DNA of 44,307 nucleotides from Acidimicrobiia bacterium (GTDB taxonomy: Bacteria; Actinomycetota; Acidimicrobiia; Acidimicrobiales; Bin134). The stretch is from NCBI GenBank assembly GCA_022825005.1, contig JAJDYU010000032.1, forward strand, positions 1 through 44,307. Direction: 5' to 3'. The position numbers were made by a program, and so were the translations under genes. The notes under the pieces were generated by a model that did not search any database, was not told where the DNA came from, and was given only the letters and a program-made list of their open reading frames with translations. Below, piece by piece: positions 34,360 through 41,615 of the stretch. The number at the start of each line of letters is the position of its first letter. Position 1 is the first letter of the stretch.

Positions 34360-34482
34360 GGCTGTCCCCTTCCCGATTGACAACGCCCCCAGCCTACTCC
34401 CGCCTCTCCGACAGGGCTTCCAACCCCAATGGCATGCTAATTGCCGACCAACCGGCATCTAAAAAAAGTGCTAGCGGTGGTA

Positions 34483-34492
34483 CCATATATGG
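34483..34492. promoter_or_regulatory. Palindromic operator before the vapB-like gene
   Basis: CCATATATGG, a perfect 10-bp palindrome that ends one base before the GTG start of the antitoxin. A site this close to the start would block initiation of transcription or translation, as expected for antitoxin autorepression. The core promoter is not clear. Confidence 0.45.
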
Positions 34493-34493
34493 C

Positions 34494-34703
34494 GTGATCA
34501 AGACAACCGTCTATCTGCCTGATTCATTGAAGAAAGACGTGGAGCGCCAGGCCCGACAGCGCTCTTGCTCTGAGGCCGAAGTGATCCGTCAAGCAATTCA
34601 AGACGCCGTTTCGCGGCCCAAACCGCGGCCCGGCATAATCGGGGGCGACAGCGACTGGGCCGAACGAGTTGACGAACTCTTGGAAGGCTTCGGCGAACGG
34701 TGA
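34494..34703 (+). CDS. vapB: Ribbon-helix-helix antitoxin (VapB-like)
   Basis: 69 residues from GTG 34494. N-terminal ribbon-helix-helix: IKTTVYLPDSLKKDVERQAR, then CSEAEVIRQAIQDAV. The C-terminal arm (DSDWAERVDELLEGFGER) is the usual PIN-toxin-binding tail. GTGA overlap with the toxin gene. The longer frame upstream has no start with conserved sequence. Confidence 0.88.
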   Translation: MIKTTVYLPDSLKKDVERQARQRSCSEAEVIRQAIQDAVSRPKPRPGIIGGDSDWAERVDELLEGFGER

Positions 34704-35110
34704 TCATCGCCGACACCAGCGGCTTAATTGCCTTCTTCAGCGAATCCGGGCATCAGCACGAACGGGTGGCGTCGTGGCTCGACAAGAACGACGACGTCAT
34801 GGTGGTCTCCCCCTACGTGATGGCCGAACTGGACTATCTGGTCGCCACTCGCAAAGGGGTTGACGCTGAGTTGGCAGTCCTCGCGGAATTATCCGGCGGC
34901 GCATACGAACTGGCCACGATGCCTACTGAAGATGTTGTCACCGCGCAGCGAGTAATCGGCCGATATCGCGACCTCGGGGTCGGCCTGGCAGACGCCTCAA
35001 TGGTCGTATTGGCTCAGCGATATGGGACGCGCACCATCCTCACCCTCGACCACAAGCACTTCAGCGTCTTGCGCCCGCTCGACGGTGGCCTGTTCAAGAT
35101 CGTCCCTTGA
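34700..35110 (+). CDS. vapC: VapC-type PIN ribonuclease toxin
   Basis: 136 residues, standard length. All four PIN acidic residues are present: D5 (IIADTSGLIAFF), E43 (VMAELDYL), D98 (GLADASMV) and D117 (LTLDHKHFSVL). These coordinate Mg for cleavage of tRNA or rRNA. The start GTG overlaps the antitoxin TGA. Unlike several neighbours this module looks complete and functional. Confidence 0.93.
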   Translation: MIIADTSGLIAFFSESGHQHERVASWLDKNDDVMVVSPYVMAELDYLVATRKGVDAELAVLAELSGGAYELATMPTEDVVTAQRVIGRYRDLGVGLADASMVVLAQRYGTRTILTLDHKHFSVLRPLDGGLFKIVP

Positions 35111-35185
35111 GTGCGGGTACTACTTCTGCAGGATGACTGGCACCCGCGATGCTTGTTTCATCCCAGATCTGATGACTGAGCTCCA

Positions 35186-35404
35186 ATGACCGAGCCCGAC
35201 TTCGACGTCGTCATCATCGGCGCCGGCGCCGCGGGGCTGTACGCCCTTCACCGGGTGCGGGGGCTCGGCTTGTCGGCCAGGGTCTACGAGAAGGGCGACG
35301 GGGTGGGCAGCACCCACACCTACCGCGAAATCTGCGAAGAGATCGCCGCCAACGGCTACGAAGGCTTCGTCTTCCAACCGGCCGGCAACCCAGAGGGCGC
35401 CTGA
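35186..35404 (+). pseudogene. Baeyer-Villiger-type flavin monooxygenase reduced to its two ends
   Basis: 72 codons. Residues 1-40 are the FAD-binding start of class B flavin monooxygenases (DFDVVIIGAGAAGLYALHRVR, shortened: GAGAAG motif; then YEKGDGVGS where GVGGTW is expected). Residues 44-63 (YREICEEIAANGYEGFVF) match the extreme C-terminus of cyclohexanone-monooxygenase-like enzymes. Roughly 450-500 residues in between are missing, and the two ends are joined in frame near base 35307. No known function can survive without the NADPH-binding and catalytic parts. Confidence 0.7.
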
Positions 35405-35453
35405 ATAGCCGCGTCTCTGCGCTCGCTGGATTTGCCGGGTATATGTTGCCTGC

Positions 35454-35653
35454 ATGACTCAGGGGCCGACTCCTCCGTTCGAGGGCGAGATTGCGATGAC
35501 GTTCGCCCACTCCACGCCATGGTGGCCCACGGCGAACCGGGCGCCTACACCGGGACCCTGCGCTCCGCCACCTTCACCCCCGGCCCCATAGCCCCCGACG
35601 CCCCCTTCCTCCACCTGGAAGTCCTGCGACAAATCGGCCAAGCCCTCGGCTAA
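35454..35653 (+). pseudogene. Arylsulfatase remnant with N- and C-terminal ends in different frames
   Basis: From ATG 35454 the frame reads PPFEGEIAMTFAHSTPWWP, then ANRAP, the recognisable opening of arylsulfatases (F.G.I..T..STPWWP...AP) that normally precedes the PNVxxxxxDDVG metal motif. That motif and the CxPxR active site are absent. A second frame takes over around 35525 and gives AYTGTLRSATFTPGPIAPD, then HLEVLRQIGQALG to the stop at 35653, which looks like the C-terminus of the same family. An upstream TATGTT 6 bases before the ATG may be the surviving leaderless promoter. The C-terminal match is less certain than the N-terminal one. Confidence 0.55.
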
Positions 35654-35719
35654 CAAGCTGGGCCTGTGGATTCCAAAACTGAGAACCGGGGCGACTCGGT
35701 TTAGGGGTACGCTGAAGCT

Positions 35720-35944
35720 GTGAACCGGATTACCGTGAATCCCAATCAAATGGGGGGAGTACCTTGTGTAAGGGGCATACGAATTCCGGTGGCGACCGTG
35801 GTCAACATGATCGCCAATGGAATGACCCCCGACGAGGTCATTGCCGAACTGCCCCCTCTCGAGCTCGAAGACGTGGCTGCGGCACTTCGGTTCGCTGCGG
35901 ACACCGTCTCTGATCGTGAGATTCTGCTGCAACCCACGGCGTGA
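35720..35944 (+). CDS. DUF433 antitoxin
   Basis: 74 residues, complete for the family: ITVNPNQMGGVPCVRGIRIP is the hallmark DUF433 opening, followed by a helix-turn-helix (VATVVNMIANGMTPDEVIAE) and the C-terminal helices. DUF433 proteins pair with DUF5615 (Mut7-C/PIN-like) toxins, and the start of such a toxin overlaps its stop (GTGA). Candidate -10 TACGCT at 35708-35713 lies 6 bases before the GTG, suggesting leaderless expression. Confidence 0.9.
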   Translation: MNRITVNPNQMGGVPCVRGIRIPVATVVNMIANGMTPDEVIAELPPLELEDVAAALRFAADTVSDREILLQPTA

Positions 35945-36045
35945 AGTTCCTGATCGATCAAAATCGATCACCCCACTTGGCGGCGTTGCTCCGCGATTCC
36001 GGTCACGATGCCAGGCTTGGGCGACGCGGCTCCATTATCCCTTGA
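35941..36045 (+). pseudogene. Truncated DUF5615 toxin, N-terminal stump
   Basis: From GTG 35941 the frame gives KFLIDQNRSPHLAALLRDSGHDA, the expected first 23 residues of a DUF5615 toxin including the acidic catalytic D (FLIDQ). It then goes LGRRGSIIP and stops at 36045. Family members are about 110-120 residues, so four fifths are missing. The break lies at the convergent HTH-like gene (11-base overlap), which may mark the junction of the inserted segment. Confidence 0.8.
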
Positions 36046-36262
36046 AGATCTTGGCGATGGTCTGAGGGGAGGCATCGGCAACAGCAGCGATGTCGCGCAG
36101 CGACGCTCCGTTCGTCTGGGCGAGGCGGATCGCGGTGGCCCACTGCAATGCGAGGTCTTCCTTTTGGCGGGTCAGGCGTTGGACGACACTCAATGCGGCA
36201 TCCTCAGCGCTCTTGGCAACTTCTACCTCGGAGAGGTCCCAGCGTGATTTCACAGTGCTCAT
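36035..36262 (-). CDS. Small helix-turn-helix-like protein downstream of the restriction enzyme
   Basis: 75 residues from ATG 36262, with AGAGGAG 6 bases upstream; the longer frame is discarded. The C-terminal half (ALQWATAIRLAQTNGASLRDIAAVADASPQTIAKIF in outline) has the spacing of a helix-turn-helix in which SLRDIAAVADASPQTI is the recognition unit. The preceding half is a charged helix (SEVEVAKSAEDAALSVVQRL). A perfect 16-bp palindrome lies 16 bases ahead of the start. It follows the GIY-YIG gene on the same strand and may be a controller of the restriction-modification genes or an antitoxin-like regulator. Confidence 0.65.
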   Translation of the reverse strand: MSTVKSRWDLSEVEVAKSAEDAALSVVQRLTRQKEDLALQWATAIRLAQTNGASLRDIAAVADASPQTIAKIFKG

Positions 36263-36278
36263 CTCGACTCCTCTATTG

Positions 36279-36294
36279 CTCGCAATATTGCGAG
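36279..36294. promoter_or_regulatory. Perfect 16-bp palindrome, likely operator
   Basis: CTCGCAATATTGCGAG is its own reverse complement. It fills the 34-base gap between the GIY-YIG stop and the HTH-like start, covering bases 17-32 upstream of the ATG. It is a strong candidate binding site for a dimeric HTH protein, most simply the product of the adjacent gene. Confidence 0.65.
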
Positions 36295-36296
36295 AA

Positions 36297-37004
36297 TCAG
36301 ATCTCTTCGGACGAGTCACTGGTGGAGCCTCCCAGTTCCTCAAGTCGCGCCCGGGCTAGATGTTCGAGGCGACGGGACTGGACCCACAGAGTTCGTCGGA
36401 TGCCGTGGCTGACCTGCCGCTCACTAATGACCCGGGCAAGATCAGCGATGGTGCGCGCTCGGCGGGCTAGACGTAAGTCTGGATGTTCGCGGCTCTCGCG
36501 ATCTTCGTCGGGGAGGATCGTTCCACGTACCGAGGGCGGCTGTTCGATCAGCTCGGTCTCGGTGATCTCCCCTTCGTTGAGAACAGCATTGAACTTCGAT
36601 CTCGAGAGCGCCTGCTGATAAACGGTGAATTCAGCTCGGTCGAGCGTGTCAGCTACATCTTCGCCCTCAAGATCCCAGAATGGCCACATCTCGACTTCGG
36701 CGACCTCGAATGGGTCAAGAACGCGCATGGCCACAGCGTCTGTACGCTGATTTGTCAGGTGTCTGCGGATGCGGGAGCGGAGTTTCTCCTGGGTTTGCCC
36801 GACATATATCGGCTCGCCGTCGTAATCGATGAACAAGTACACACCACAGCTACAGTCTCCTGCCTTGCGGCCCAAGGGGTCTGTTAGGTCAAAGAGGCGC
36901 GTTACTCCGGCATATAAAGCATCAACCTCGGGAGGTGAATCTGAAGTCAAGCCGCGAGCCTCATCAGCCAGTTCCGGCCAAGCCACTCGATAACCGGAAC
37001 ACAC
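36297..37004 (-). CDS. GIY-YIG restriction endonuclease (Eco29kI-like)
   Basis: 235 residues from GTG 37004; later starts are possible. GIY-YIG nuclease core at about residues 53-90: GVYLFIDYDGEPIYVGQTQ supplies the GVY and YVG strands, then LRSRIRRHL contains the catalytic Arg, and the metal-binding Glu is within FTVYQQ/AEFTVY region or a later helix. Location 3' of, and overlapping by 58 bases, a cytosine-5 methyltransferase identifies it as the cognate type II restriction enzyme. Eco29kI and related GIY-YIG enzymes recognise CCGCGG; I cannot tell whether this one does. It cleaves unmethylated foreign DNA. Confidence 0.82.
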   Translation of the reverse strand: MCSGYRVAWPELADEARGLTSDSPPEVDALYAGVTRLFDLTDPLGRKAGDCSCGVYLFIDYDGEPIYVGQTQEKLRSRIRRHLTNQRTDAVAMRVLDPFEVAEVEMWPFWDLEGEDVADTLDRAEFTVYQQALSRSKFNAVLNEGEITETELIEQPPSVRGTILPDEDRESREHPDLRLARRARTIADLARVISERQVSHGIRRTLWVQSRRLEHLARARLEELGGSTSDSSEEI

Positions 37005-37921
37005 ACCGCGTCGCCCAACGCAAACATGGCCTGTCGCTCCGACACCGCGTCATAGCTCAGCGTCTCGGCCCCTTGAAGACGGGCGTAATCGTCAACATCC
37101 ATCCAGCGCACATCGAATCCTCCGCGCCCTACTCGCACCATGGCCTGACGTGACGATCCTCCCCTCGTGGTGCGTAACGCTCCGGCGATCTCGTCGCTAC
37201 GGACCTCCCATACTGCCCGCCCGTTGCGGGTGCGCCGGTAAGCGCCAAGAAACCACAAGCGATCGTCATGGCGCCTTGATTCAATCCGTTCACGCTGCAA
37301 TGGCGACAAGGACTCCAAGAAGGCGTCGCGACGATCGGATGGCCACCATTCGCCATCAGAGCTAGCCACATCCACCAGCCGCAGTGAAGCCGCCTTTGGG
37401 GCTTCTGGCAACGGTGGCTGCTCACCGAGCGCGCCGAGCATGAACACGCGGGCTCGGCTCTGCGGCACGAATGCCGACGCATTCACCACTGTGGTATTCA
37501 CCGTGTAGCCGAGTGATTCGAGCATCTCGACGACCAAGGCGAAGTCTCGGCCATCATTCACGGTGATAAAGCCTGGCACGTTCTCAACGATCACGGCCTT
37601 TGGACGGCGTTCGCCCATCTCCGCGAGGATGCGACAGAACTCGGTGATGAGGCTGGACTGTTCGCCGTCGAGTCCGGCAAGGTTGCCCGCCAGCGACATG
37701 TCCACACATGGGAAGGAGGCGGTAGCAATCTCGGCGTCTGGGATGTCGTCCCCGCGCAGGTTGCGGATGTCTTCCACCACCAGTACATCGTCGCCCCAGT
37801 TGGCACGGTAGAGATCGGCCTTGGTCTCGTCGATGTCGTTCGCGAACACCGTCGTGACCCCCACCCGCTCTAGACCGGCTCGCATCAGGCCCATACCAGC
37901 GAAGAACTCAGCGGCTCTCAT
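36947..37921 (-). CDS. DNA (cytosine-5-) methyltransferase
   Basis: 324 residues from ATG 37921, where conserved motif I starts (MRAAEFFAGMGLMRAGLE); an upstream in-frame start has no conserved sequence. Motif IV SFPCVDMSLAGNLAG with the catalytic Cys, motif VI VIVENVPGF, motif VIII VPQSRARVFMLG, motif IX GALRTTRGGS and motif X ALGDAVCVPVIEWLG are all present, and the target-recognition region lies between VIII and IX. It protects host sites against the overlapping GIY-YIG nuclease. No V gene (very short patch repair) is evident. Confidence 0.95.
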   Translation of the reverse strand: MRAAEFFAGMGLMRAGLERVGVTTVFANDIDETKADLYRANWGDDVLVVEDIRNLRGDDIPDAEIATASFPCVDMSLAGNLAGLDGEQSSLITEFCRILAEMGERRPKAVIVENVPGFITVNDGRDFALVVEMLESLGYTVNTTVVNASAFVPQSRARVFMLGALGEQPPLPEAPKAASLRLVDVASSDGEWWPSDRRDAFLESLSPLQRERIESRRHDDRLWFLGAYRRTRNGRAVWEVRSDEIAGALRTTRGGSSRQAMVRVGRGGFDVRWMDVDDYARLQGAETLSYDAVSERQAMFALGDAVCVPVIEWLGRNWLMRLAA

Positions 37922-38103
37922 GCTGCGATGTTGAAGAATATGGTGAAGAGTTGGATGAGGATGGGGCATCGGCGGCTGCCTTTACCGCGTGCTGTCTGTG
38001 CCATGAAAATACCGTACAGAGAGGGTGTGACATATTGATGGTCACTCTGACCTCGGGCTCGGCACCTCCGGCCGCAGAACCACTTCAAGCGGCTTTGGAA
38101 ACC

Positions 38104-38877
38104 TCACGACGTTTTGGGGGAGAACGTGCGTTCTGGCGCCTTTGCCGCCTCATCGGGCCGAATCGAACGATCCAAGAGGATGCCACCTGCCAGCGCCACC
38201 AGCGGACCGGAGAGAATCAAGAGCCTGAATTCGCTGTTTCCGGCATTGCCGCCCTTGACCCTGGCAAGAGTCGCAATGAGTAGCACTGCGGAACCCAGAA
38301 TGAGAATCGGGTAGCCGGTAACGATATCGGTGTTCAGACCGTCGGCCAAGATCTCAAATGGCGGAAAGTCCGGTTGAAGAGCTGAGCCTTGGACTAGTCC
38401 AGCCCAAGGCAGAAACAGCGGAGCAACCACAGCCATCGTCGCACCCACTTGCGCCGGAAGCCATTCGATCCGCTGACCGGGTCTGAGGTTGGAATCGGGC
38501 AAAAGCAAGGCCGACCCGATCAAGGCGATCGCCGCGCCAGCCAGGGCGATCCATCCACCGGGGGCCACGTCGAATTCATATACAGGAGCTGTCTCTACGC
38601 GGACAATGAAAATCAATACGGCGACGAGTCCAGCGAGCGCACGTCCCAATACAACTCCCGGTCTCGACGGCCGCAGCAGAAAAGACAACCCTGAAGCCAG
38701 CACAATCAACCCCGCACCACCTGATACCGGTCCGGCTCCAACAAGCCCCGGGCTGTTCTCCAGTCCTGGTTCCCGCCAACTCATCAGAGTGGCAGCAACC
38801 ATGATGATGCCGCCGATCTTGATGACCAGAGACTTCTCCGCACGTAACCACATGAACCTTGGTTGCTGGACGCTCAT
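38104..38877 (-). CDS. Multi-pass membrane protein of unknown function, paralogue 2
   Basis: 257 residues from ATG 38877; a GTG at 38931 in frame would add 18 and follows the stop of the decayed paralogue 3 by only 9 bases, so the start is uncertain. Opening helix VIKIGGIIMVAATLMSWREPG and C-terminal SGPLVALAGGILLDRSIRP match paralogue 1, with about 7-8 hydrophobic segments between. Unknown function. The 180 bases between this gene and the methyltransferase hold no evident gene. Confidence 0.72.
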   Translation of the reverse strand: MSVQQPRFMWLRAEKSLVIKIGGIIMVAATLMSWREPGLENSPGLVGAGPVSGGAGLIVLASGLSFLLRPSRPGVVLGRALAGLVAVLIFIVRVETAPVYEFDVAPGGWIALAGAAIALIGSALLLPDSNLRPGQRIEWLPAQVGATMAVVAPLFLPWAGLVQGSALQPDFPPFEILADGLNTDIVTGYPILILGSAVLLIATLARVKGGNAGNSEFRLLILSGPLVALAGGILLDRSIRPDEAAKAPERTFSPKTS

Positions 38878-38940
38878 CTCCCCAGCGCGCCCGTCAACCA
38901 AATCGGTTCGGCTGTCAGCCGGATAGCCCACGGCCAGCCC

Positions 38941-39359
38941 CTAAGCCGACCGAACTGGCTGGACTGAGCGGATCATCACAAGTCCGCCAGCTAGGGCCAC
39001 AATGGGGCCAGACCAGACGGTGTTCAAGACGGGAACGGTTCCTCCCATAAGCCTGGCTGCGATTTCCATCCCAGCCAGCAGGACAATTGCGACACCTGCC
39101 ACTTGGATGCAGGCCGCCAGCCCCTGCTTCGATATCCCGCTTCGAATGCTGTTGGGCCGATGCCAGCGACGTTGGGACGGGCATCAGGATGCGACTCCAG
39201 CCAACTCATCAAAGCGGCGATGACCATGACAGCCCCGCCGATCCTGACCAATAACACATCCCACGCAGGCAGTGCCGCCAACACACTTATCCGCGAAGAA
39301 CTTGGCTCTTCCACAACAGATTCGCCAGCACCTGGCTCACCATCAGGCACATCAGCCAT
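38941..39359 (-). pseudogene. Membrane-protein paralogue 3, middle deleted and frameshifted
   Basis: From ATG 39359 one frame encodes the family's acidic N-terminus and first helix (LLVRIGGAVMVIAALMSWLE, then GIGPTAFEAG), ending near 39135. A second frame then gives KQGLAACIQVAGVAIVLLAG and SGPIVALAGGLVMIRSV with a stop at 38941-38943, which aligns with the last 60 residues of paralogue 1. The central 130-170 residues are missing and the frame shifts by one at the joint (419 bases from ATG to stop, not divisible by 3). It lies directly upstream of paralogue 2 on the same strand. Confidence 0.75.
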
Positions 39360-39495
39360 GGCCTTCCCCCTTGCAAAATGTGTGGTGGTACTGGACTCTA
39401 AACCACGTACCCCCTTACTGGATGTGCTCCATTCAGGTAGTCGGCGGCAAGAAATGCGAGCTCTTGGCATGACCAATTGATGCCAAGATCACACC

Positions 39496-39729
39496 ATGGC
39501 CGATCTCCAACTGACGAATGTGCCTGATGTACTTCACGAGCGGTTGCGCCAGCACGCTCTTGAGCGGAATTGCACCATGAGCGCGGCGGTGCTGGATGCA
39601 ATCGAAAGGGAACTCGCCCGGTGGGAGTGGAGCAAGCACCTTGCCACTCGTCCGGCCACCGACCTCGGAATCGACGTTGCCTCTCTGATTGCCGAGATTC
39701 GGGTATCTCGCGACGCAGAGCTTGAATGA
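39496..39729 (+). CDS. Orphan FitA/VapB-like ribbon-helix-helix antitoxin
   Basis: 77 residues: DLQLTNVPDVLHERLRQHAL then CTMSAAVLDAIERELAR, the ribbon-helix-helix of FitA-type antitoxins, then a tail (LGIDVASLIAEIRVSRDAELE) that normally wraps a PIN toxin. The gene that should follow, overlapping in ATGA, is only a 23-codon stump with a PIN C-terminus. It therefore appears to be an orphan, possibly retained because it can still bind DNA or cross-neutralise other PIN toxins. Confidence 0.82.
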   Translation: MADLQLTNVPDVLHERLRQHALERNCTMSAAVLDAIERELARWEWSKHLATRPATDLGIDVASLIAEIRVSRDAELE

Positions 39730-39797
39730 CCTCCGACAGCCGACTGGCCAGATCAACGGGCCTCGACATCACCGTCCACCACATTCGAATGAGCTGA
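39726..39797 (+). pseudogene. C-terminal stump of a PIN toxin
   Basis: Starting at an ATG that overlaps the antitoxin stop (ATGA), 23 codons read TSDSRLARSTGLDITVHH. This matches the last strand and helix of PIN toxins (L.T.D.RLARA.GL...V), where the first Asp is the fourth acidic residue. The first 110 or so residues are absent, so the start codon has been joined directly to the toxin's end. Confidence 0.55.
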
Positions 39798-39847
39798 ACC
39801 AAGCGACCGACTCACTGAAGACGAGATGGGATAGCTGGGGGGTGGGG

Positions 39848-40951
39848 TTAGGAATCCGGGAGTTGGGTGAAGGGGATTACTTGGGTTTGGGCCGTGGGAA
39901 GCGGGGCGGTGGAGCGGAACCAGCGGAGGCTGAGCGATCCCGCAGGGTGGCCGGCGGTGTCTAGCCAGTTGGGCAGGCCGGGGTCTTGGTGGGCAACAAC
40001 CAGCCTCACTGTGCCGTCGTCGCGGCGCACCGCGGTGTCGCCATTGATGACCGCGGTGCGGGTTCGCCAGTCCACTGTCTCGCCCCAGTGGTTCAACAGG
40101 ACCCACGCCCAGTAGTCGGCCCCGCCCGATGGGTCGAAGTCCACCAGCAGCGCTTCGTCGGGCGCCAGCCGCCATTCGCCGGACAGGTAGCGCACATTCT
40201 GCGGGGTGTGCATGTCGCCCTCATCCACCAGCGGCGGAAAGGTGTTGATGGGCGCATCGCTCAGCTTCTCCAGCTTGTGGTTGACCCACCAGCCGAATGA
40301 TCCCGCGGTGTGCAGGGCGGCCAGCTCCAACCCCCGCTTGAGCTGATCGGGGGTGAGCATGGGGGTTCTTCCGGCCGGTGGAAGGGCCTCGATGGTGGGG
40401 CAGGGATGGGCCAGGCGAACCGACAAGTCGGTGAAGTAGGTGCGGATGAGCACCGAGCTGGAGTCGGGATCGAGGCGGAGCTGGTTGGGGTTGTCGGGCT
40501 CGGGATCGGGGGTGAGCAGCAGCTCGTAGCCGCCGTCGGCATCCACCCGCAGCGTGGTGTCCTCCACCGCGTCCACCAGCCGGCGACCGCCGTCGCTGCC
40601 GAAATTGCCGGCGTACACCCCGATCTCCACCGCCACCGCTTGGGCCATGGTGGCGTTGATCCGATACGACCGGTCGCCTCTCACGGCAGCTGAGAAATAG
40701 GTCTGGTCGGGGTTGTCGCCCATGAACTTGCGAATGGTGGTCTGCACATCCACGAACTCGGGGCGAGCCGGATCGGCGCGCTCCAGGCACTGCTCAAGTC
40801 CGAAGGCCATGTAGCGGCTCAGCGCCCGGATTCCCTCCGCCCTCACATCGGGGTCGTCGGGCGCCCCGGGCGCGAATACCATCTCACCGGCATCGGCAAT
40901 CGACTGGCAGTACGCCCGCCAAGCCGCGACCGAAGGGTCTTGCTCAGCCAT
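39848..40951 (-). CDS. DUF1214-containing protein
   Basis: 367 residues, cytoplasmic by eye (no signal peptide or membrane helix). The C-terminal 110 residues carry the DUF1214 pattern: ADYWAWVLLNHWGETVDW, RRDDGTVRLVVAHQDPG, NWLDTAGHPAGSLSLRWFRS. The N-terminal part is an uncharacterised helical region (AWRAYCQSIADAGEMVF). DUF1214 proteins are common in actinobacteria next to lipid, steroid or aromatic catabolic genes, but no reaction is established. It begins 6 bases after the DUF4956 stop and is probably in the same operon. Confidence 0.82.
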   Translation of the reverse strand: MAEQDPSVAAWRAYCQSIADAGEMVFAPGAPDDPDVRAEGIRALSRYMAFGLEQCLERADPARPEFVDVQTTIRKFMGDNPDQTYFSAAVRGDRSYRINATMAQAVAVEIGVYAGNFGSDGGRRLVDAVEDTTLRVDADGGYELLLTPDPEPDNPNQLRLDPDSSSVLIRTYFTDLSVRLAHPCPTIEALPPAGRTPMLTPDQLKRGLELAALHTAGSFGWWVNHKLEKLSDAPINTFPPLVDEGDMHTPQNVRYLSGEWRLAPDEALLVDFDPSGGADYWAWVLLNHWGETVDWRTRTAVINGDTAVRRDDGTVRLVVAHQDPGLPNWLDTAGHPAGSLSLRWFRSTAPLPTAQTQVIPFTQLPDS

Positions 40952-40957
40952 CTCGTC

Positions 40958-41512
40958 CTACCGCACTTGTTTGGGCAGTTGGAATCGGACCTCGACGTCG
41001 GTGGTGTTGTTGACGAGATCGACCCGGCGAACTGTGACCCGGTGGGCCTGGGCGTCGAGCATCTCCTCGAGATGGGCAACTAGCTCTTTTTCGCTGGTGA
41101 ACGCGGTGTCGAGCTTCATGCGGTGATTCCGGTAGCGATTGAACAGCCTCGGGTGGTCTCCGATGAGGATGGCGGTCAGCAGGGAGGCCATCAGAATGGG
41201 CACGAGCCAGGCTGGTGAGACCGGGACGCCCCCAACCACGCCCATTGCCAGGGCCACGAAGTAGTAGGCAATCTCTTGCTGGTTGAGCTCCAAGGAGCGG
41301 AGGCGGATGATGGACAGAACGCCGAAAAGCCCGAAGCCCAAGCCGATGGACACCTCGGTGGAGGTGAACGCCGCGGCCACCGCGAGAACCCCGATGTTGA
41401 CGCTGAGATAGGCCACCACGAGGTCTCGCCGCCGGTGCCTTGGAAAATACAAGGCGAACACCAAGATGAGGATCGCGGCAACGTCAAGCGCAAAAGAGGC
41501 AGCAAGGGGCAC
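40958..41512 (-). CDS. DUF4956 membrane protein
   Basis: 184 residues from GTG 41512. Four or five transmembrane helices in the first 115 residues (SFALDVAAILILVFALYF, VAYLSVNIGVLAVAAAF), the conserved FGLFGVLSIIRLRSLELNQQEIAYYF, then a cytosolic domain (HPRLFNRYRNHRMKLD). DUF4956 proteins usually sit beside CotH kinases and VTC-like polyphosphate polymerases. A CotH gene is directly upstream here; no VTC gene is in the window. Confidence 0.88.
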   Translation of the reverse strand: MPLAASFALDVAAILILVFALYFPRHRRRDLVVAYLSVNIGVLAVAAAFTSTEVSIGLGFGLFGVLSIIRLRSLELNQQEIAYYFVALAMGVVGGVPVSPAWLVPILMASLLTAILIGDHPRLFNRYRNHRMKLDTAFTSEKELVAHLEEMLDAQAHRVTVRRVDLVNNTTDVEVRFQLPKQVR

Positions 41513-41615
41513 GGGTTCTCAGCCGATCAATGGGAGGTGAACAATTAGTGTACTGCGCTGCCCAGTACCGACCTGTGAACCACCGGGATTCCCCGTCGGG
41601 TGCAGATCCCCCGGG

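Noticed and set aside
36263..36296. The 16-bp palindrome as a terminator for the GIY-YIG gene
   Set aside because: Its AT-rich centre leaves a weak hairpin with no loop and no T tract; an operator role fits better.
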